64,000 nucleotides of DNA. It comes from Oricola thermophila. GTDB lineage: Bacteria; Pseudomonadota; Alphaproteobacteria; Rhizobiales; Rhizobiaceae. This document shows positions 19,580 through 29,806 of the stretch, in pieces. The stretch is taken from positions 3,348,001 through 3,412,000 of the forward strand of contig NZ_CP054836.1 in NCBI RefSeq assembly GCF_013358405.1. Reading direction: 5' to 3'. A program made the translations under genes and the position numbers. Numbering within the stretch: position 1 is the stretch's first letter; each line of letters opens with the position of its first letter. The notes beneath the pieces are model-generated. The model had not been told where the DNA came from. It ran no database searches and saw only the letters and a program-made list of their open reading frames with translations.

Positions 19580-20011
19580 TCACATCGGCGGGTTGTCGAG
19601 GCCGCCCATGCGGCACACTTCCAGCCACTCGTCCTCGGTGACCGGCTGGACGGACAGGCGCATGGACGTCACCAGCGCCATGTTCTCGAGCTTCGGATTG
19701 GCCTTCACCTCTTTCAGCGTCACCGGCTTCGGCATGTCGCAAACGGCGCGTATGTCCACGCATTCCCAGCGCGGGTCGTCCGTGGTCGAATCGGGGTGCA
19801 CCTCGGCACAGACCTCGGCGATGCCGACGATCTCGAGCCCCTCGTTGGAATGGTAGAAGAAGCCCTTGTCGCCGATCTTCATGGCCCGCATGTTGTTGCG
19901 CGCCTGGTAGTTACGCACGCCGTCCCATTCCTCGCCGGCCTCGCCCTTCTCCTTGAGCATTTCCCATGAAAACTTGAAGGGCTCGGACTTGAACAACCAG
20001 TAATTCGCCAT
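19580..20011 (-). CDS. EVE-domain protein (thymocyte nuclear protein 1-like)
   Basis: A 143-residue single EVE domain, a PUA-like fold thought to bind modified bases in DNA or RNA. Typical stretches are YWLFKSEPFKFSWEML, WDGVRNYQARNNMRAMKIGD and FYHSNEGLEIVGIAEV. It lies 58 nt downstream of gpsA on the same strand and overlaps the alternative start of the methyltransferase. Its neighbour tsaD makes a tRNA modification, so a link to modified nucleotides is conceivable but unproven. Confidence 0.9.
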   Translation of the reverse strand: MANYWLFKSEPFKFSWEMLKEKGEAGEEWDGVRNYQARNNMRAMKIGDKGFFYHSNEGLEIVGIAEVCAEVHPDSTTDDPRWECVDIRAVCDMPKPVTLKEVKANPKLENMALVTSMRLSVQPVTEDEWLEVCRMGGLDNPPM

Positions 20012-20069
20012 GAATCATCTCCGGACAGGAATTGTGCCTTCGGCCTTGCTAGCGAAGCGGCGCGCGCGG

Positions 20070-21053
20070 TCAAGTCTCGGTCTTGAGCGGACGCGACATC
20101 AGCGCCGACATCGCCTCGTCTATGGAAATGCGGCCGGCCAGGATCGCGTCGACGGCGAAGACGATCGGCGCGTCGATGCCGTGCTCGCGCGCCATCCGTG
20201 CCGCCACGGATGCCGTGTGGACGCCCTCGGCCAGCTTCATGCCGCCGAGGTCGTCCCCGCGTGCAAGGGCCGCGCCATAGGCGAAGTTGCGCGATTTCTC
20301 CGATCCGCAGGTGAGAATCAGGTCGCCGAGGCCGGACAGGCCGGAAAGCGTCTCCGGCCGCGCGCCGAGCGCCGAGGCGAATCGCCGCAACTCGGCAAAG
20401 CCGCGCGCCGTCAGCGCCGCCAGCGCGCTTGCGCCGAGCGCGCGCCCGTGGACGATGCCGGCGGCGATGGCGAGCACGTTCTTCAGCGCGCCGCCCAGTT
20501 CGACGCCAGCCAGGTCGTCGGAGGCGTAGCAGCGCAGGGTGCGGCTCGAGAGCGCCGCGGCGAGTGCCTTGGCCGCCTCGATGTCGTGCGCGGCAACGGT
20601 GACCGCGGTCGGCAGGCCGGAAGCCACGTCGGCCGCGAAGCTCGGTCCAGACAGCACGGCCGAGCGATCGCGCCCGGCGATCTCGTCGATGATCTCCGAC
20701 ATGGTCCGGCCGGTCTCGCGGTCGATCCCCTTGGCGACGCAGACGAACACGGCGTCGGGCGGCGTCCTGTCGGCGATGGCGGAAAGGAAACCGCGCATCG
20801 TCTGCGCCGGCACGGCGAGGACGACGATGCCGGCCCCGGCGAGAGCCGTGTCGAGGTCGGTCGTGGCCTTCATGCCCTCCGGCAGGGCGATGTCGCCGAG
20901 ATAGCGCGGATTGCGCCGGCTTTCGACGATGGCGGCCACGGTTTCCGCGTCCCGCCCCCACAGCACGCAATCGAGCCCGGCACGGTGAAACGAGGTGGCG
21001 AGCGCCGTGCCCCAGGCACCGGCGCCGAGCACGGCGACGCGATCCGTTCTCAT
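20070..21053 (-). CDS. gpsA: NAD(P)-dependent glycerol-3-phosphate dehydrogenase
   Basis: A 327-residue enzyme that reduces dihydroxyacetone phosphate to sn-glycerol-3-phosphate for phospholipid synthesis. The N-terminal dinucleotide fold is [14 protein letters not shown]. Further signatures are [29 protein letters not shown], the catalytic-lysine motif [18 protein letters not shown] and GLGDLILTC. The ATG at 21053 overlaps the tsaD stop as ATGA, so the two are translationally coupled. Confidence 0.96.
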   Translation of the reverse strand: MRTDRVAVLGAGAWGTALATSFHRAGLDCVLWGRDAETVAAIVESRRNPRYLGDIALPEGMKATTDLDTALAGAGIVVLAVPAQTMRGFLSAIADRTPPDAVFVCVAKGIDRETGRTMSEIIDEIAGRDRSAVLSGPSFAADVASGLPTAVTVAAHDIEAAKALAAALSSRTLRCYASDDLAGVELGGALKNVLAIAAGIVHGRALGASALAALTARGFAELRRFASALGARPETLSGLSGLGDLILTCGSEKSRNFAYGAALARGDDLGGMKLAEGVHTASVAARMAREHGIDAPIVFAVDAILAGRISIDEAMSALMSRPLKTET

Positions 21054-22132
21054 GCCTTGGCTCCCCGCTTGCCGCCGCCGATCAACGCCTCGGCATCCGC
21101 GTCGAGCGGCCAGCGCGAGCGCGGCGCGAAATCCAGCCCGCTGGTCTCGCCCCCGTCGAAATGTTCCAGCCCGGCCCAGGCGATCATCACCGCGTTGTCG
21201 GAACAGAGGTTCAGCGGCGGCGCGTGCAGGGTGAAGCCGTGCCGCTCGCAGGTTTCGGCCAGCATGGCGCGGATCGCCGCATTGGCGGCGACGCCGCCGG
21301 CGACGACGAAATCCGCCGGACCGTCCGCGACCTCGGCGCGGTAGCGGGCAAGGGCGCGCTCCACGCGATCGGCCAGCGTGTCGGTGACGGCGGCCTGGAA
21401 CGAGGCGCAGAGATCGGCGACATCGCGGTCGGTCAGCGGCGCCAGCGCGGTCGCTTCGCGTCGCACGGCCGTCTTGAGGCCGGAAAAGGAGAAGTCCAGC
21501 CTGTCCTCGCCCTTCATCGGGCGCGGCAGGGCGAAGCGCTTCGGATCGCCCTTCGCCGCCTCGCGTTCCACCGCCGGACCGCCCGGATAGGGCAGGGCAA
21601 GCAGCTTTGCCGTCTTGTCGAAGGCCTCGCCAAGCGCGTCGTCGATTGTCGTGCCCCAGCGGGCATAGTCGCCGAGCCCCCTCACCAGCACGATCTGGGT
21701 GTGGCCGCCGGAAACGAGCAGAAGCAGGTAGGGAAACCCGATGCCGTCGGTCAGGCGTGGCGTCAGGGCATGGCCCTCGAGGTGATTGACGGCGACCAGC
21801 GGCAGGCTCTTCGCCGCACAGATCGCCTTGGCGGTCATGACGCCGACCATCAGTCCGCCGATAAGGCCGGGGCCGGCAGTGACGGCGACGGCATCGATGT
21901 CGCCGAATGTCGTTCCGGCCTCGGCCAGCGCGCGGGCGATGATGGAATCGAGCGCCTCGACATGGGCGCGCGCGGCGATTTCGGGCACGACGCCGCCATA
22001 GGCGGCATGGTCGTCGATCTGGCTGTAGACGACGTTGGACAGGATCTCGCCCGGTGCGCCGGGGCCGGCACGCCGGACGACCGCTGCCGCCGTCTCGTCG
22101 CAGCTTGTCTCGATGCCAAGTACGGTGGTCAT
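21050..22132 (-). CDS. tsaD: tRNA N6-adenosine threonylcarbamoyltransferase TsaD
   Basis: A 360-residue member of the ASKHA/Kae1 family that transfers the threonylcarbamoyl group to A37 of ANN-decoding tRNAs. It begins [16 protein letters not shown]. The metal-binding HLEGH motif lies in [28 protein letters not shown] and [17 protein letters not shown] are also typical. It is the first gene of the minus-strand run and overlaps gpsA by 4 nt. It is divergent from hemC across about 114 nt. Confidence 0.96.
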   Translation of the reverse strand: MTTVLGIETSCDETAAAVVRRAGPGAPGEILSNVVYSQIDDHAAYGGVVPEIAARAHVEALDSIIARALAEAGTTFGDIDAVAVTAGPGLIGGLMVGVMTAKAICAAKSLPLVAVNHLEGHALTPRLTDGIGFPYLLLLVSGGHTQIVLVRGLGDYARWGTTIDDALGEAFDKTAKLLALPYPGGPAVEREAAKGDPKRFALPRPMKGEDRLDFSFSGLKTAVRREATALAPLTDRDVADLCASFQAAVTDTLADRVERALARYRAEVADGPADFVVAGGVAANAAIRAMLAETCERHGFTLHAPPLNLCSDNAVMIAWAGLEHFDGGETSGLDFAPRSRWPLDADAEALIGGGKRGAKA

Positions 22133-22246
22133 GGAATTCGGGCCGCTTCCGGGGATGCCGCGTCATCGGGCGCGGTTGCCGATGGGCGGAATTGGGGTTA
22201 CCTGTCCGGCTTCGGGTAACACGGAACGGCAGGCTTGCAAACAGTG

Positions 22247-23179
22247 ATGGCAGGGCAGGACGCAATCAGGATCGGAACGCGGGGCAGCCCGCTGGCACTG
22301 GCACAGGCACACGAGGTGCGCGACCGGCTCGTCGCCGCCCACGGCATGTCCGCGGACCGGATCGAGATCGTCGTCATCTCGACGGCGGGCGACCGGATCC
22401 AGGACCGGCCGCTGGCCGAGGTCGGCGGCAAGGGCCTGTTCACGCAGGAAATCGAGGAGCAGCTTCGCGACGGCCGGATCGATCTTGCCGTGCATTCGTC
22501 GAAGGACATGCCGACCGTGCTGCCGGACGGGCTGGCGCTGACCGCATTCCTCGAACGCGAGGATCCCCGCGATGCCTTCATTTCTCAGAAGGCGAAATCG
22601 CTGAGGGACCTGCGGCGCGGCGCCGTGGTCGGCTCGTCCTCGCTCCGGCGCCAGGCGCTGATCCGTAGGCTGAGGCCGGATATCGAGGTGGTGCAGTTCC
22701 GCGGCAACGTGCAGACGCGGCTGCGCAAACTCGCGGAAGGGGTTGCGGACGCGACCCTGCTCGCCAATGCCGGTCTCAGGCGGCTGGGCAAGACCGACAT
22801 CATCACCGACCTGATGGACACCGGTTTCTTCCCGCCCGCGCCGGGGCAGGGCGCGATCTGCATCGAGGGCCGCGCGGGAGACCCGCGCACGGACGCGCTG
22901 GTCGAGCCGCTGAACCACGAAGCCACCGCCACGGCGCTTGCCTGCGAACGCGCCTTCCTCGCCGAGCTCGACGGGTCCTGCCGCACCCCGATCGCCGGAC
23001 TGGCGACGGTCGCCGACGGGGCGCTGGCCTTTCGCGGCATGATCCTGACGCCGGACGGCACGCAGGCGCACGAGACCGCGCTCGAGGGTGCGCCCGGCGA
23101 TGCCGCCGCGCTCGGTCGCGAGGCCGGCCGCAAGCTGCGGCAGGCCGCGGGAGACGGTTTCTTCTCGTCGTGGCAATGA
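22247..23179 (+). CDS. hemC: Hydroxymethylbilane synthase (porphobilinogen deaminase)
   Basis: A 310-residue enzyme that polymerises four porphobilinogens to hydroxymethylbilane. Conserved sequences are [14 protein letters not shown] near the N-terminus, the active-site Asp region [12 protein letters not shown], and [14 protein letters not shown]. The dipyrromethane-cofactor Cys245 is in [19 protein letters not shown] 22247 was chosen; upstream TTG and GTG codons are in frame. The stop overlaps the hemD start by 4 nt. Confidence 0.95.
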   Translation: MAGQDAIRIGTRGSPLALAQAHEVRDRLVAAHGMSADRIEIVVISTAGDRIQDRPLAEVGGKGLFTQEIEEQLRDGRIDLAVHSSKDMPTVLPDGLALTAFLEREDPRDAFISQKAKSLRDLRRGAVVGSSSLRRQALIRRLRPDIEVVQFRGNVQTRLRKLAEGVADATLLANAGLRRLGKTDIITDLMDTGFFPPAPGQGAICIEGRAGDPRTDALVEPLNHEATATALACERAFLAELDGSCRTPIAGLATVADGALAFRGMILTPDGTQAHETALEGAPGDAAALGREAGRKLRQAAGDGFFSSWQ

Positions 23180-23916
23180 GCGGCGCGGCGCGTCCCCTCG
23201 TCTGGATCACCCGGCCGCAGCCGGGCGCCGACAGGACCGCGGTGCGCATCGCCGGGATGGGGTTCGAGCCGCTGGTCCTGCCGCTGACGGAGGTCGGCGC
23301 TGTCGCGCCGGAGGTCGCCCCGGAGGAAGCGGAGCGAACGGATTTCGTCGCCGCGACCAGCGGCAATGCCTTCCGGCTGGCGCCTGCCTCGCTCGCGAGA
23401 ACGCTTTCCGCCCGCAAGACTTATGTGGTGGGCGATGCCACCGCCGCCGAGGCGCGGGCACGGGGCTTTCGCGACGTCGTGTCGGCACGGGGCGCCGTCG
23501 ACGACCTCGTGGCGCTGATTGCGGAAAGCGAGCCGGCGGGCCGGTCCGGGCTCTATTTGTGCGGGCGGCGGCGGACCGGCGACCTTGAGGGAAAACTCGC
23601 AGAGAAGGGCATTTCCTGCCGCCTGGCGGAGGTCTACGAGACCGTTTCAGTCAGTTGGCCGACTGAGAAACTTTCCGCCGCGCTTTCCGGCCGCAGGCCG
23701 GATGCGGTGCTGCTCCATTCCGCGCTTTCGGCGCAGGCCCTTTCCGGCTCCGCCACGGATGACATTCCCCATATCCTTGAAAACGCACGACTTTTCGTGC
23801 TGTCGGAACGGATAGCCGAGGCGCTTCCCGGCTCGCTGCGCGCGCGCGCGGCAGTCGCGGCGGCCCCGAACGAGGAAAATCTCCTTGCGGCTTTGCGCGC
23901 CGCCTTTGCGGCCTGA
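23176..23916 (+). CDS. hemD: Uroporphyrinogen-III synthase
   Basis: A 246-residue HemD-family protein that cyclises hydroxymethylbilane with inversion of ring D. HemD is poorly conserved; the supporting features are the N-terminal [43 protein letters not shown] and [11 protein letters not shown], together with the two-domain length and the location directly after hemC. The ATG overlaps the hemC stop (ATGA). It is followed after about 80 nt by the Mic60-like gene. Confidence 0.88.
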   Translation: MSGAARPLVWITRPQPGADRTAVRIAGMGFEPLVLPLTEVGAVAPEVAPEEAERTDFVAATSGNAFRLAPASLARTLSARKTYVVGDATAAEARARGFRDVVSARGAVDDLVALIAESEPAGRSGLYLCGRRRTGDLEGKLAEKGISCRLAEVYETVSVSWPTEKLSAALSGRRPDAVLLHSALSAQALSGSATDDIPHILENARLFVLSERIAEALPGSLRARAAVAAAPNEENLLAALRAAFAA

Positions 23917-23997
23917 CGCCGCGATTCCCTACTCCCGCCCTTTTGCTTTGCGAAAGCCGTGCTAAGACGGCTCAAACCGATTCCGCAGGAGTTTCCG

Positions 23998-25443
23998 ATG
24001 ACCCAGAAGCCGACTAGCCGGCGCAGCAAGCCGACGCGCAAGCCGGTCACGCTCGACCTGGAGGCAACCGAGGTCAAGGCAGGGAAAAAACCGGCCGAGA
24101 ACGTGCACGAGGCCGAGCCGGTGGCCCTGGAGTTCGGCCGCAAGACTGCCGCCGAGACGATCGAGGCAACAGCGGAGAAAAAGGCGGCGACGAAATCGCC
24201 CGATGCCGACAGCGCCGCGCGTGGGGCGGTGGAGAACGGGCCGGGCGGTGATGCCAAGACGGCGCAGAAGGCGGCATCTGCCGGGAGCAGCGGCGGCGGA
24301 AAGGAACCGCCCGCGCAGGGCGGACCCAGGGCGGACGCCGCGACCGGACGCCCGTCGGGCGGCGGGCTGGCCTGGCTCGGCGGCGGCGTGATCGGTGGCG
24401 TTGTCGCGCTGCTGCTTGCCGGCGGGCTCCAATGGGCCGGGCTGCTGCCGTCGATGCGCGCCGCGCCGGAACCCGACCTCTCGCCGCTGCAGGCGCAGAT
24501 CGACGCCCTGGCCGGAAAGATCGCGGAAATCGACGGCGCCGCGCCGGAACTGCCGCAGGATATCGCGACCGGCCTCGAGGCCGCGCGTTCCGCGACCGAG
24601 GCCAATGCGCAGGCGCTCGCCGCATTGCAGGAGCGGGTTGGCGCGCTGTCGGAGTCGATCTCGTCGGGTGACGCCGGCGAGGGACCCGGGCTGGAGACGC
24701 TGGCGGGACGCGTCGGCGATCTGGAGGCGCAACTGGCAGCCCTGTCCGCTTCCGTCGCGGGCATCGAGACGGCCGCGCCGGGCGCCGATCCGGCCGAGCT
24801 GGACGCGATCCGGAGCGAAGCGACGCGGACGGGAGAGGCGGTCGCCGCGCTGCGTGACGACATTGCCGCACTTTCGGGGCGGGTCGCCGCGCTCGAGGGC
24901 GAGATCGAGACCGGCGCCGGAAGCCGGGTGGCCACGGCGATCGCGGCCACGGCGCTGAAATCGGCAGCCGATCGCGGCACCGGCTTCATGGCCGAGCTGG
25001 AGGCCTATGCCTCGCTGGGGACGGACGAGGAGACCGTGGCGGCGCTGCGCGATTACGCGGCATCCGGCGTTCCGACGGTAGCCGCGCTGGTCGAGCGGTT
25101 CCCGGCGGTCGCCAATTCCATCGTCGATGCAACGCAGGGGGTCGACGAGGATGCCGGCATCGCCGAACGACTGATGGCGAGCGCCAGGTCGCTCGTGAAG
25201 GTGCGCCCGGTCGGCGAGGTCGAGGGCGAGGAGCCCGGCGCCATCGCCGCACGGATGGAAGTGGCGCTTTCGCGGGGCGATCTCGATGCGGTCGTCGCCG
25301 AATGGGAAAAGCTGCCCGAGGGTCCGAAGGCGGCCTCGGCCGATTTCATGGCAGATGTCAGGGCACGACGCGAACTCGACGCGCTTTTGTCGAAGGTGCT
25401 TGCGGGCGCGACCGGGCCCGGTGCCCGGGAAACGGACCGGTAG
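23998..25443 (+). CDS. Mitofilin/Mic60-like membrane protein (COG4223)
   Basis: A 481-residue protein with a long charged, Ala/Pro/Gly-rich N-terminal region of about 120 residues. One membrane segment follows (GGGLAWLGGGVIGGVVALLLAG), then a long coiled-coil-like region in the periplasm (LSPLQAQIDALAGKIAEIDG, LQERVGALSESI). A helical C-terminal mitofilin-type domain closes the protein. In alphaproteobacteria the homologue of mitochondrial Mic60, which shapes inner-membrane invaginations, lies between hemD and hemY, exactly as here. CAGGAG precedes the ATG. The assignment rests on architecture and synteny. Confidence 0.85.
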   Translation: MTQKPTSRRSKPTRKPVTLDLEATEVKAGKKPAENVHEAEPVALEFGRKTAAETIEATAEKKAATKSPDADSAARGAVENGPGGDAKTAQKAASAGSSGGGKEPPAQGGPRADAATGRPSGGGLAWLGGGVIGGVVALLLAGGLQWAGLLPSMRAAPEPDLSPLQAQIDALAGKIAEIDGAAPELPQDIATGLEAARSATEANAQALAALQERVGALSESISSGDAGEGPGLETLAGRVGDLEAQLAALSASVAGIETAAPGADPAELDAIRSEATRTGEAVAALRDDIAALSGRVAALEGEIETGAGSRVATAIAATALKSAADRGTGFMAELEAYASLGTDEETVAALRDYAASGVPTVAALVERFPAVANSIVDATQGVDEDAGIAERLMASARSLVKVRPVGEVEGEEPGAIAARMEVALSRGDLDAVVAEWEKLPEGPKAASADFMADVRARRELDALLSKVLAGATGPGARETDR

Positions 25444-25455
25444 GGAGTGACCGAC

Positions 25456-27180
25456 ATGCTGCGCGTATTGTTCTTCATCATCGTCGTCACCGCTCTCGGT
25501 TACGGCTTCGCCCGGATCGCCGACACGCCGGGTACCATCATCATGCAGGTCGCCGGCTACGAGATCACCGTCACGCTGATGTTTGCAGCCGTGGCGCTCG
25601 CGGCTCTCTTCGTCGCGATCATGGCCACGTGGTGGGTATTCCGCGCCGTTCTCACCTCGCCGCAGCGCGTTCAGCGCTTCTTCCGGGCGCGGCGGCGCGA
25701 CCGCGGCTACCAGTCGCTGTCCACCGGGATCATTGCCGCCGGCGCCGGCGACAGCGTCACCGCGCGCAGAATGCTGAAACAGGCGGACGGCCTCCTCGAC
25801 GCGACGACCGAGCCGCTCATACAGCTTCTCGACGCGCAGGCGAGCCTCGTCGAAGGCAGGAACGAGGATGCGCGCGAGAAGTTCGAGGCGATGCTCGACG
25901 ATCCTGAGCTGCGCAATCTCGGCCTGCGCGGCCTCTACATGGAGGCCAAGCGGCTCGGGGACCGCGAGGCGGCGAGGCACTACGCCGAGAAGGCGGCGCA
26001 GCTGGCCCCGCAACTGGCCTGGGCGGCCACGGCGGCACTCGAGCTGAAGACGGCCGCCGGCGACTGGGACGGCGCCATCCGGTTGCTGGAAAGCCAGAAG
26101 AAGGCGAAACAGCTCGATCGCGACACCGTCAAGCGCAGGCGTGCCGTGCTGCTGACCGCGCAGGCGATGGACAACCTGGAAAAGGATCCCGCCAGGGCGA
26201 AGTCGGCGGCGCTGGAGGCGCACAAGCTCGCGCCCGACTTCGCGCCGGCCGCGGTTGCAGCCGCGCAGGCGCTGTTCCGCCAGAACGACCTGCGCAGGGG
26301 GTCGAACATTCTCGAAACCACGTGGCGCAAGGCGCCGCATCCGGAGGTGGCGCTGGCCTATGTCAACGCCCGGCCGGGCGATTCCGCGCATGACCGGCTC
26401 AAGCGGGCGAAGCGGCTAGAACAGCTCAAGCCGAACCACGTCGAATCCTTCATGATCGTCGGCCAGATGGCGATGGAGGCCGGCGAGTTCGATACCGCGC
26501 GCAAGGCGGTCGCCGCCGTGCTGCGCAACGAGCCGCGCGAGGGCGCGTTCATGCTGATGGCCGACATCGAGGACGCCGAGACCGGCGACCAGGGCAAGGT
26601 GCGCGAGTGGCTGGCCCGCGCCGTGCGCGCGCCCCGCGACCCGGCATGGACGGCGGACGGCTACGTGTCGGAGACATGGGCGCCGGTGTCGCCGATCACC
26701 GGCCGGCTCGACGCCTTCGAGTGGAAGGTCCCGGTCGAGCGGCTCGGCCCGGTGCTGGAGAACGATCTCGACCCGATGGTTCCGGGCATCGCCGCGGTCG
26801 CGGTCGCCGATGCCGCGCCGGATACGGCGGCGCCGGAGACCGTGGCGCCGGAGGAGACCGGCCCGGTGATCGAGGCCGAACCGGTGACGGACGATGTCGA
26901 AACCGGAACCGGATCTGGAGCCGAAGCGCTCGCCCCGGCGGGCGAGGCGGAGACCGTGCCCGCGCAGGCCGAACAGGCAGCGGCGACGGAGAAGCCGGAG
27001 GACGACGCCGACGACGTGACCGTGATGCCGTCGCCCGCGGCGGAGGAAAGGGCGGCGGCAGCGGCGATGGCGGAACCGCCGGCGGAGGCGGGCGAACCGG
27101 TTCCGCCGATCCCCGACGATCCCGGCGTCGATCCCGATGCCCGGCCCGGGGAACCGCCCAGGCGCTTTCGCCTGTTTTGA
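25456..27180 (+). CDS. HemY-family membrane protein with TPR domain
   Basis: A 574-residue protein with two N-terminal membrane helices (LRVLFFIIVVTALGYGFARI and VTLMFAAVALAALFVAIMAT). The HemY-N domain and a TPR-like helical region follow. The C-terminal tail of about 130 residues is acidic and rich in Ala, Pro and Glu. HemY proteins are linked to late heme synthesis by operon position, but the biochemical role is not settled; this is not protoporphyrinogen oxidase. ATG 25456 has AGGGAG 8-9 nt upstream; GTG 25447 is an alternative. It closes the hemC-hemD-mic60-hemY operon. Confidence 0.88.
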   Translation: MLRVLFFIIVVTALGYGFARIADTPGTIIMQVAGYEITVTLMFAAVALAALFVAIMATWWVFRAVLTSPQRVQRFFRARRRDRGYQSLSTGIIAAGAGDSVTARRMLKQADGLLDATTEPLIQLLDAQASLVEGRNEDAREKFEAMLDDPELRNLGLRGLYMEAKRLGDREAARHYAEKAAQLAPQLAWAATAALELKTAAGDWDGAIRLLESQKKAKQLDRDTVKRRRAVLLTAQAMDNLEKDPARAKSAALEAHKLAPDFAPAAVAAAQALFRQNDLRRGSNILETTWRKAPHPEVALAYVNARPGDSAHDRLKRAKRLEQLKPNHVESFMIVGQMAMEAGEFDTARKAVAAVLRNEPREGAFMLMADIEDAETGDQGKVREWLARAVRAPRDPAWTADGYVSETWAPVSPITGRLDAFEWKVPVERLGPVLENDLDPMVPGIAAVAVADAAPDTAAPETVAPEETGPVIEAEPVTDDVETGTGSGAEALAPAGEAETVPAQAEQAAATEKPEDDADDVTVMPSPAAEERAAAAAMAEPPAEAGEPVPPIPDDPGVDPDARPGEPPRRFRLF

Positions 27181-27231
27181 TTGTTGCACTGCCGCCGGCA
27201 AACTGACAGTTTCCCGGCGAGGTATAGGGAC

Positions 27232-27702
27232 ATGTTCGAACGAATCGCCGCGTTTTTCAGGGAGATCGGAGCCGGGGCAGGCGAGGAAGGGGCCGCGTTC
27301 ACGCGCGACGACCCGCGCCTTGCCGCCGCCGCGCTGATGTATCACGTCATGGGCGCCGACGGCGTCGTGCACGAATCCGAGAAGGCGCGGCTGGCCGAGG
27401 TGCTCGAGGCGACATATTCGCTGGGCAAAGACGAGCTCGAGCGGCTGATCGAGGCGGCGCGCGATGCCGATTCCGAGGCGGTCGATCTCTACCAGTTCAC
27501 CTCGGTGCTGATGAAGAGCCTGTCGGCGGAAGAGCGCGTCCATTTCATCGAGCTGCTCTGGGAGATCGTCTACGCCGACGGCGTCAACCACGAGCTGGAA
27601 GACAATCTCGTCTGGCGGGTGTCCGAGCTGCTCGGCGTGGACGGGCGCGAACGGGTCCTGCTGCGCCAGGCGGTACAGGCACGGACGGGGGAACAGGAGT
27701 GA
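27232..27702 (+). CDS. TerB-like (DjlA/tellurite resistance fold) protein
   Basis: A 156-residue all-helical TerB-family protein. It shows the duplicated acidic motif of this fold: YHVMGADGVVHESEKARL and IVYADGVNHELEDNLV, which coordinate metal in related structures. TATAGGGA precedes the ATG by 5 nt. The GTG of the downstream glutamine amidotransferase overlaps its stop. Real tellurite resistance is not implied; the cellular role is unknown. Confidence 0.85.
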   Translation: MFERIAAFFREIGAGAGEEGAAFTRDDPRLAAAALMYHVMGADGVVHESEKARLAEVLEATYSLGKDELERLIEAARDADSEAVDLYQFTSVLMKSLSAEERVHFIELLWEIVYADGVNHELEDNLVWRVSELLGVDGRERVLLRQAVQARTGEQE

Positions 27703-28415
27703 CGGTACGCGAGGGGGGCCGCGATCCGGTCCTGATCGTCCTGCACCAGGAAACGTCGACGCCGGGGCGCGTCGGCCAGATGCTGACGCGGATGGGCTTT
27801 CCGCTCGACATCCGGCGTCCGCCGCTCGGCGACCCGCTGCCCGCCACGCTGGCGGCCCATTCCGGTGCCGTCGTGTTCGGCGGGCCGATGAGCGCCAATG
27901 ACGGGGATGACCACGTCCGCACCGAGATCGACTGGATGGGCGTGCCGCTGAAGGAGGACAAGCCGCTGATCGGCATCTGCCTCGGCGCGCAGATGCTGGT
28001 CCGCCATCTCGGCGGCACGGTGCAGGGCCGCCCGGACGGGCTTGTCGAGATCGGCTGGTACCCGCTCCGCGCCACGGCGGAAGGCCGGGCGCTGATGGAT
28101 TGGCCGGAGATGATCTACCAGTTCCACCGCGAGGGCTTCTCGCTGCCCGCCGGCGCGGTGCGGCTGGCGACGGGCGAGACCTACGAGAACCAGGCGTTGC
28201 GCTACGGGAACAATGCGTGGGGCGTCCAGTTCCATGCCGAGCTGACGCAGGTGATGATGCAGCGCTGGGTGGTGCGCGGCGCGCACCGCTTCGACCTGCC
28301 CGGCGCGCAGCAGGCGCGCGAACACCTGCAGGGCCGCCTGCTCTACGACGCGCCGGTGCGCCGCTGGCTGGAGGAATTCCTCGATCTCGTGTTCCTGCGC
28401 GGCGGAAAGGCCTAG
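27699..28415 (+). CDS. Class I glutamine amidotransferase-like protein
   Basis: A 238-residue stand-alone GATase of the GMP-synthase type. The nucleophile elbow is LIGICLGAQMLVRHLGG, the GG loop is AVVFGGPMSAND, and the catalytic His and Glu lie in WGVQFHAELT. Such proteins release ammonia from glutamine or related gamma-glutamyl substrates; the acceptor is unknown. The GTG start overlaps the TerB-like stop (GTGA). The gene is convergent with the MFS gene, overlapping it by 4 nt. Confidence 0.87.
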   Translation: MTVREGGRDPVLIVLHQETSTPGRVGQMLTRMGFPLDIRRPPLGDPLPATLAAHSGAVVFGGPMSANDGDDHVRTEIDWMGVPLKEDKPLIGICLGAQMLVRHLGGTVQGRPDGLVEIGWYPLRATAEGRALMDWPEMIYQFHREGFSLPAGAVRLATGETYENQALRYGNNAWGVQFHAELTQVMMQRWVVRGAHRFDLPGAQQAREHLQGRLLYDAPVRRWLEEFLDLVFLRGGKA

Positions 28416-29656
28416 CCGCGGCGGTGCAGGTAGCGCGCGTCGCGCAGCTGCGGGAACAGGAAGGCCCAGGCGACGGCGACTCCGACGGCACCGACGCCGC
28501 CGAAAACCACCGCCGGCACCACCCCGATGAAGGCGGCCATGAAGCCGGCGCGGAACTCGCCGAGCTCGTTGGAGGCGCCGAGGAAGACCATGTTGACCGC
28601 GTTGACGCGCCCGCGCACCTCGTCGGGCGTCCACAGCTGCAGCAGGGTCTCGCGCACATAGACGCTGACCATGTCCGCCGCCCCGACCAGCGCCAGGGCG
28701 ACGATCGACAGCCAGGCGATGGTCGACAGGCCGAATATCACCGTGAAGAGGCCGAACAGGCCGACGAAGAGCAGAAGGATCCGGCCTGCGCGGTCGGTGA
28801 TCGGCGAGGCGGCGAGATAGGCGGCCATGACGATGGCGCCGATGCCGGGCGCGGCGCGCAGCATTCCGAGACCCCAGGGGCCGAGATGCAGTATGTCGCG
28901 GGCAAATACCGGCAGCAGCGCCACCGCGCCGCCGAGCAGCACGGCGAAGAGATCGAGCGAGATCGCACCCAGGACCACCTTTTCCTTGCGGATGAAGCGC
29001 AACCCGTCGAACAGGGACGAGAAGGTCACCTTCTTCACCTTGCCGCGCGCGGGCGGCTTGGGGATCTGCGTGATGAGGACGAGCGAGGCCGCCAGCATCG
29101 CCGCCGCGACCGCGTAGGCGACATTGGGACCGATCCCGTAGAGCAGGCCGCCGGCCACCGGCCCGACGATGCTCGCCACCTGCCAGGCCGAGGAATTCCA
29201 GGCCACGGCGTTGGCGAAGTCGTGCTCGGGCACGAGGTTGACCACCAGGGACTGCGACGCCGGGCCGTAGAAGGCGCGCGCGATGCCCATGCCGACCAGT
29301 GCGACGAAGATCGGCAGCGGGCTTTCCAGGCCGCGCATGGAGAAGAACAGGATCGCGCCCGCGCAGGCCAGTTCCAGCCCGGTCGCCGCACCCATGACGA
29401 GGCGGCGGCCATAGCGGTCCGCCACCGTGCCGGTCACCAGGACCAGCAGCAGGAGCGGCAGGAACTGCACCAGGCCGATGATGCCGAGATCCATCGGATC
29501 GCGGGTCAGGTCGTAGACCTGCCAGCCGACGGCGACCGCCACGATCTGCACCGCGAAGGTGGTGAAGAAACGCGCCGTCCAGTACCGCAGGAAGGCGGCG
29601 TGGGAGAATGCGGCGAAGCGCTTGCCGCCGGTCGATTCGGGAGCATCGGAAGTCAT
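28412..29656 (-). CDS. MFS transporter, EntS-like (MFS_3) exporter
   Basis: A 414-residue major facilitator with about twelve membrane helices. The loop 2-3 signature is GTVADRYGRRLVMG, and RAFYGPASQSLVVNLVP and DEVRGRVNAVNMVFLGASN are typical of the enterobactin-exporter-like MFS_3 group. The substrate cannot be inferred; no siderophore genes are nearby. It is divergent from the yggT-type gene across about 150 nt. Confidence 0.86.
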   Translation of the reverse strand: MTSDAPESTGGKRFAAFSHAAFLRYWTARFFTTFAVQIVAVAVGWQVYDLTRDPMDLGIIGLVQFLPLLLLVLVTGTVADRYGRRLVMGAATGLELACAGAILFFSMRGLESPLPIFVALVGMGIARAFYGPASQSLVVNLVPEHDFANAVAWNSSAWQVASIVGPVAGGLLYGIGPNVAYAVAAAMLAASLVLITQIPKPPARGKVKKVTFSSLFDGLRFIRKEKVVLGAISLDLFAVLLGGAVALLPVFARDILHLGPWGLGMLRAAPGIGAIVMAAYLAASPITDRAGRILLLFVGLFGLFTVIFGLSTIAWLSIVALALVGAADMVSVYVRETLLQLWTPDEVRGRVNAVNMVFLGASNELGEFRAGFMAAFIGVVPAVVFGGVGAVGVAVAWAFLFPQLRDARYLHRRG

Positions 29657-29806
29657 GGCCGTCCACCGATATTGGCTCGGGACCGTTTTGGCAAAGGCGA
29701 AATTGCCAACCTGTCAAAAATGGCGTGCCGCCCCATGCGCCGCACCGGCTTGCATGCGGGCGGCCGAATGCCTAAGTGATCGGACGACCGGAAAAGGAGA
29801 ACGCGC

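Noticed and set aside
27232..27702. Tellurite resistance operon from the TerB-like gene
   Set aside because: No terA, terC, terD or terE partners; stand-alone TerB-fold proteins are common and not linked to tellurite.
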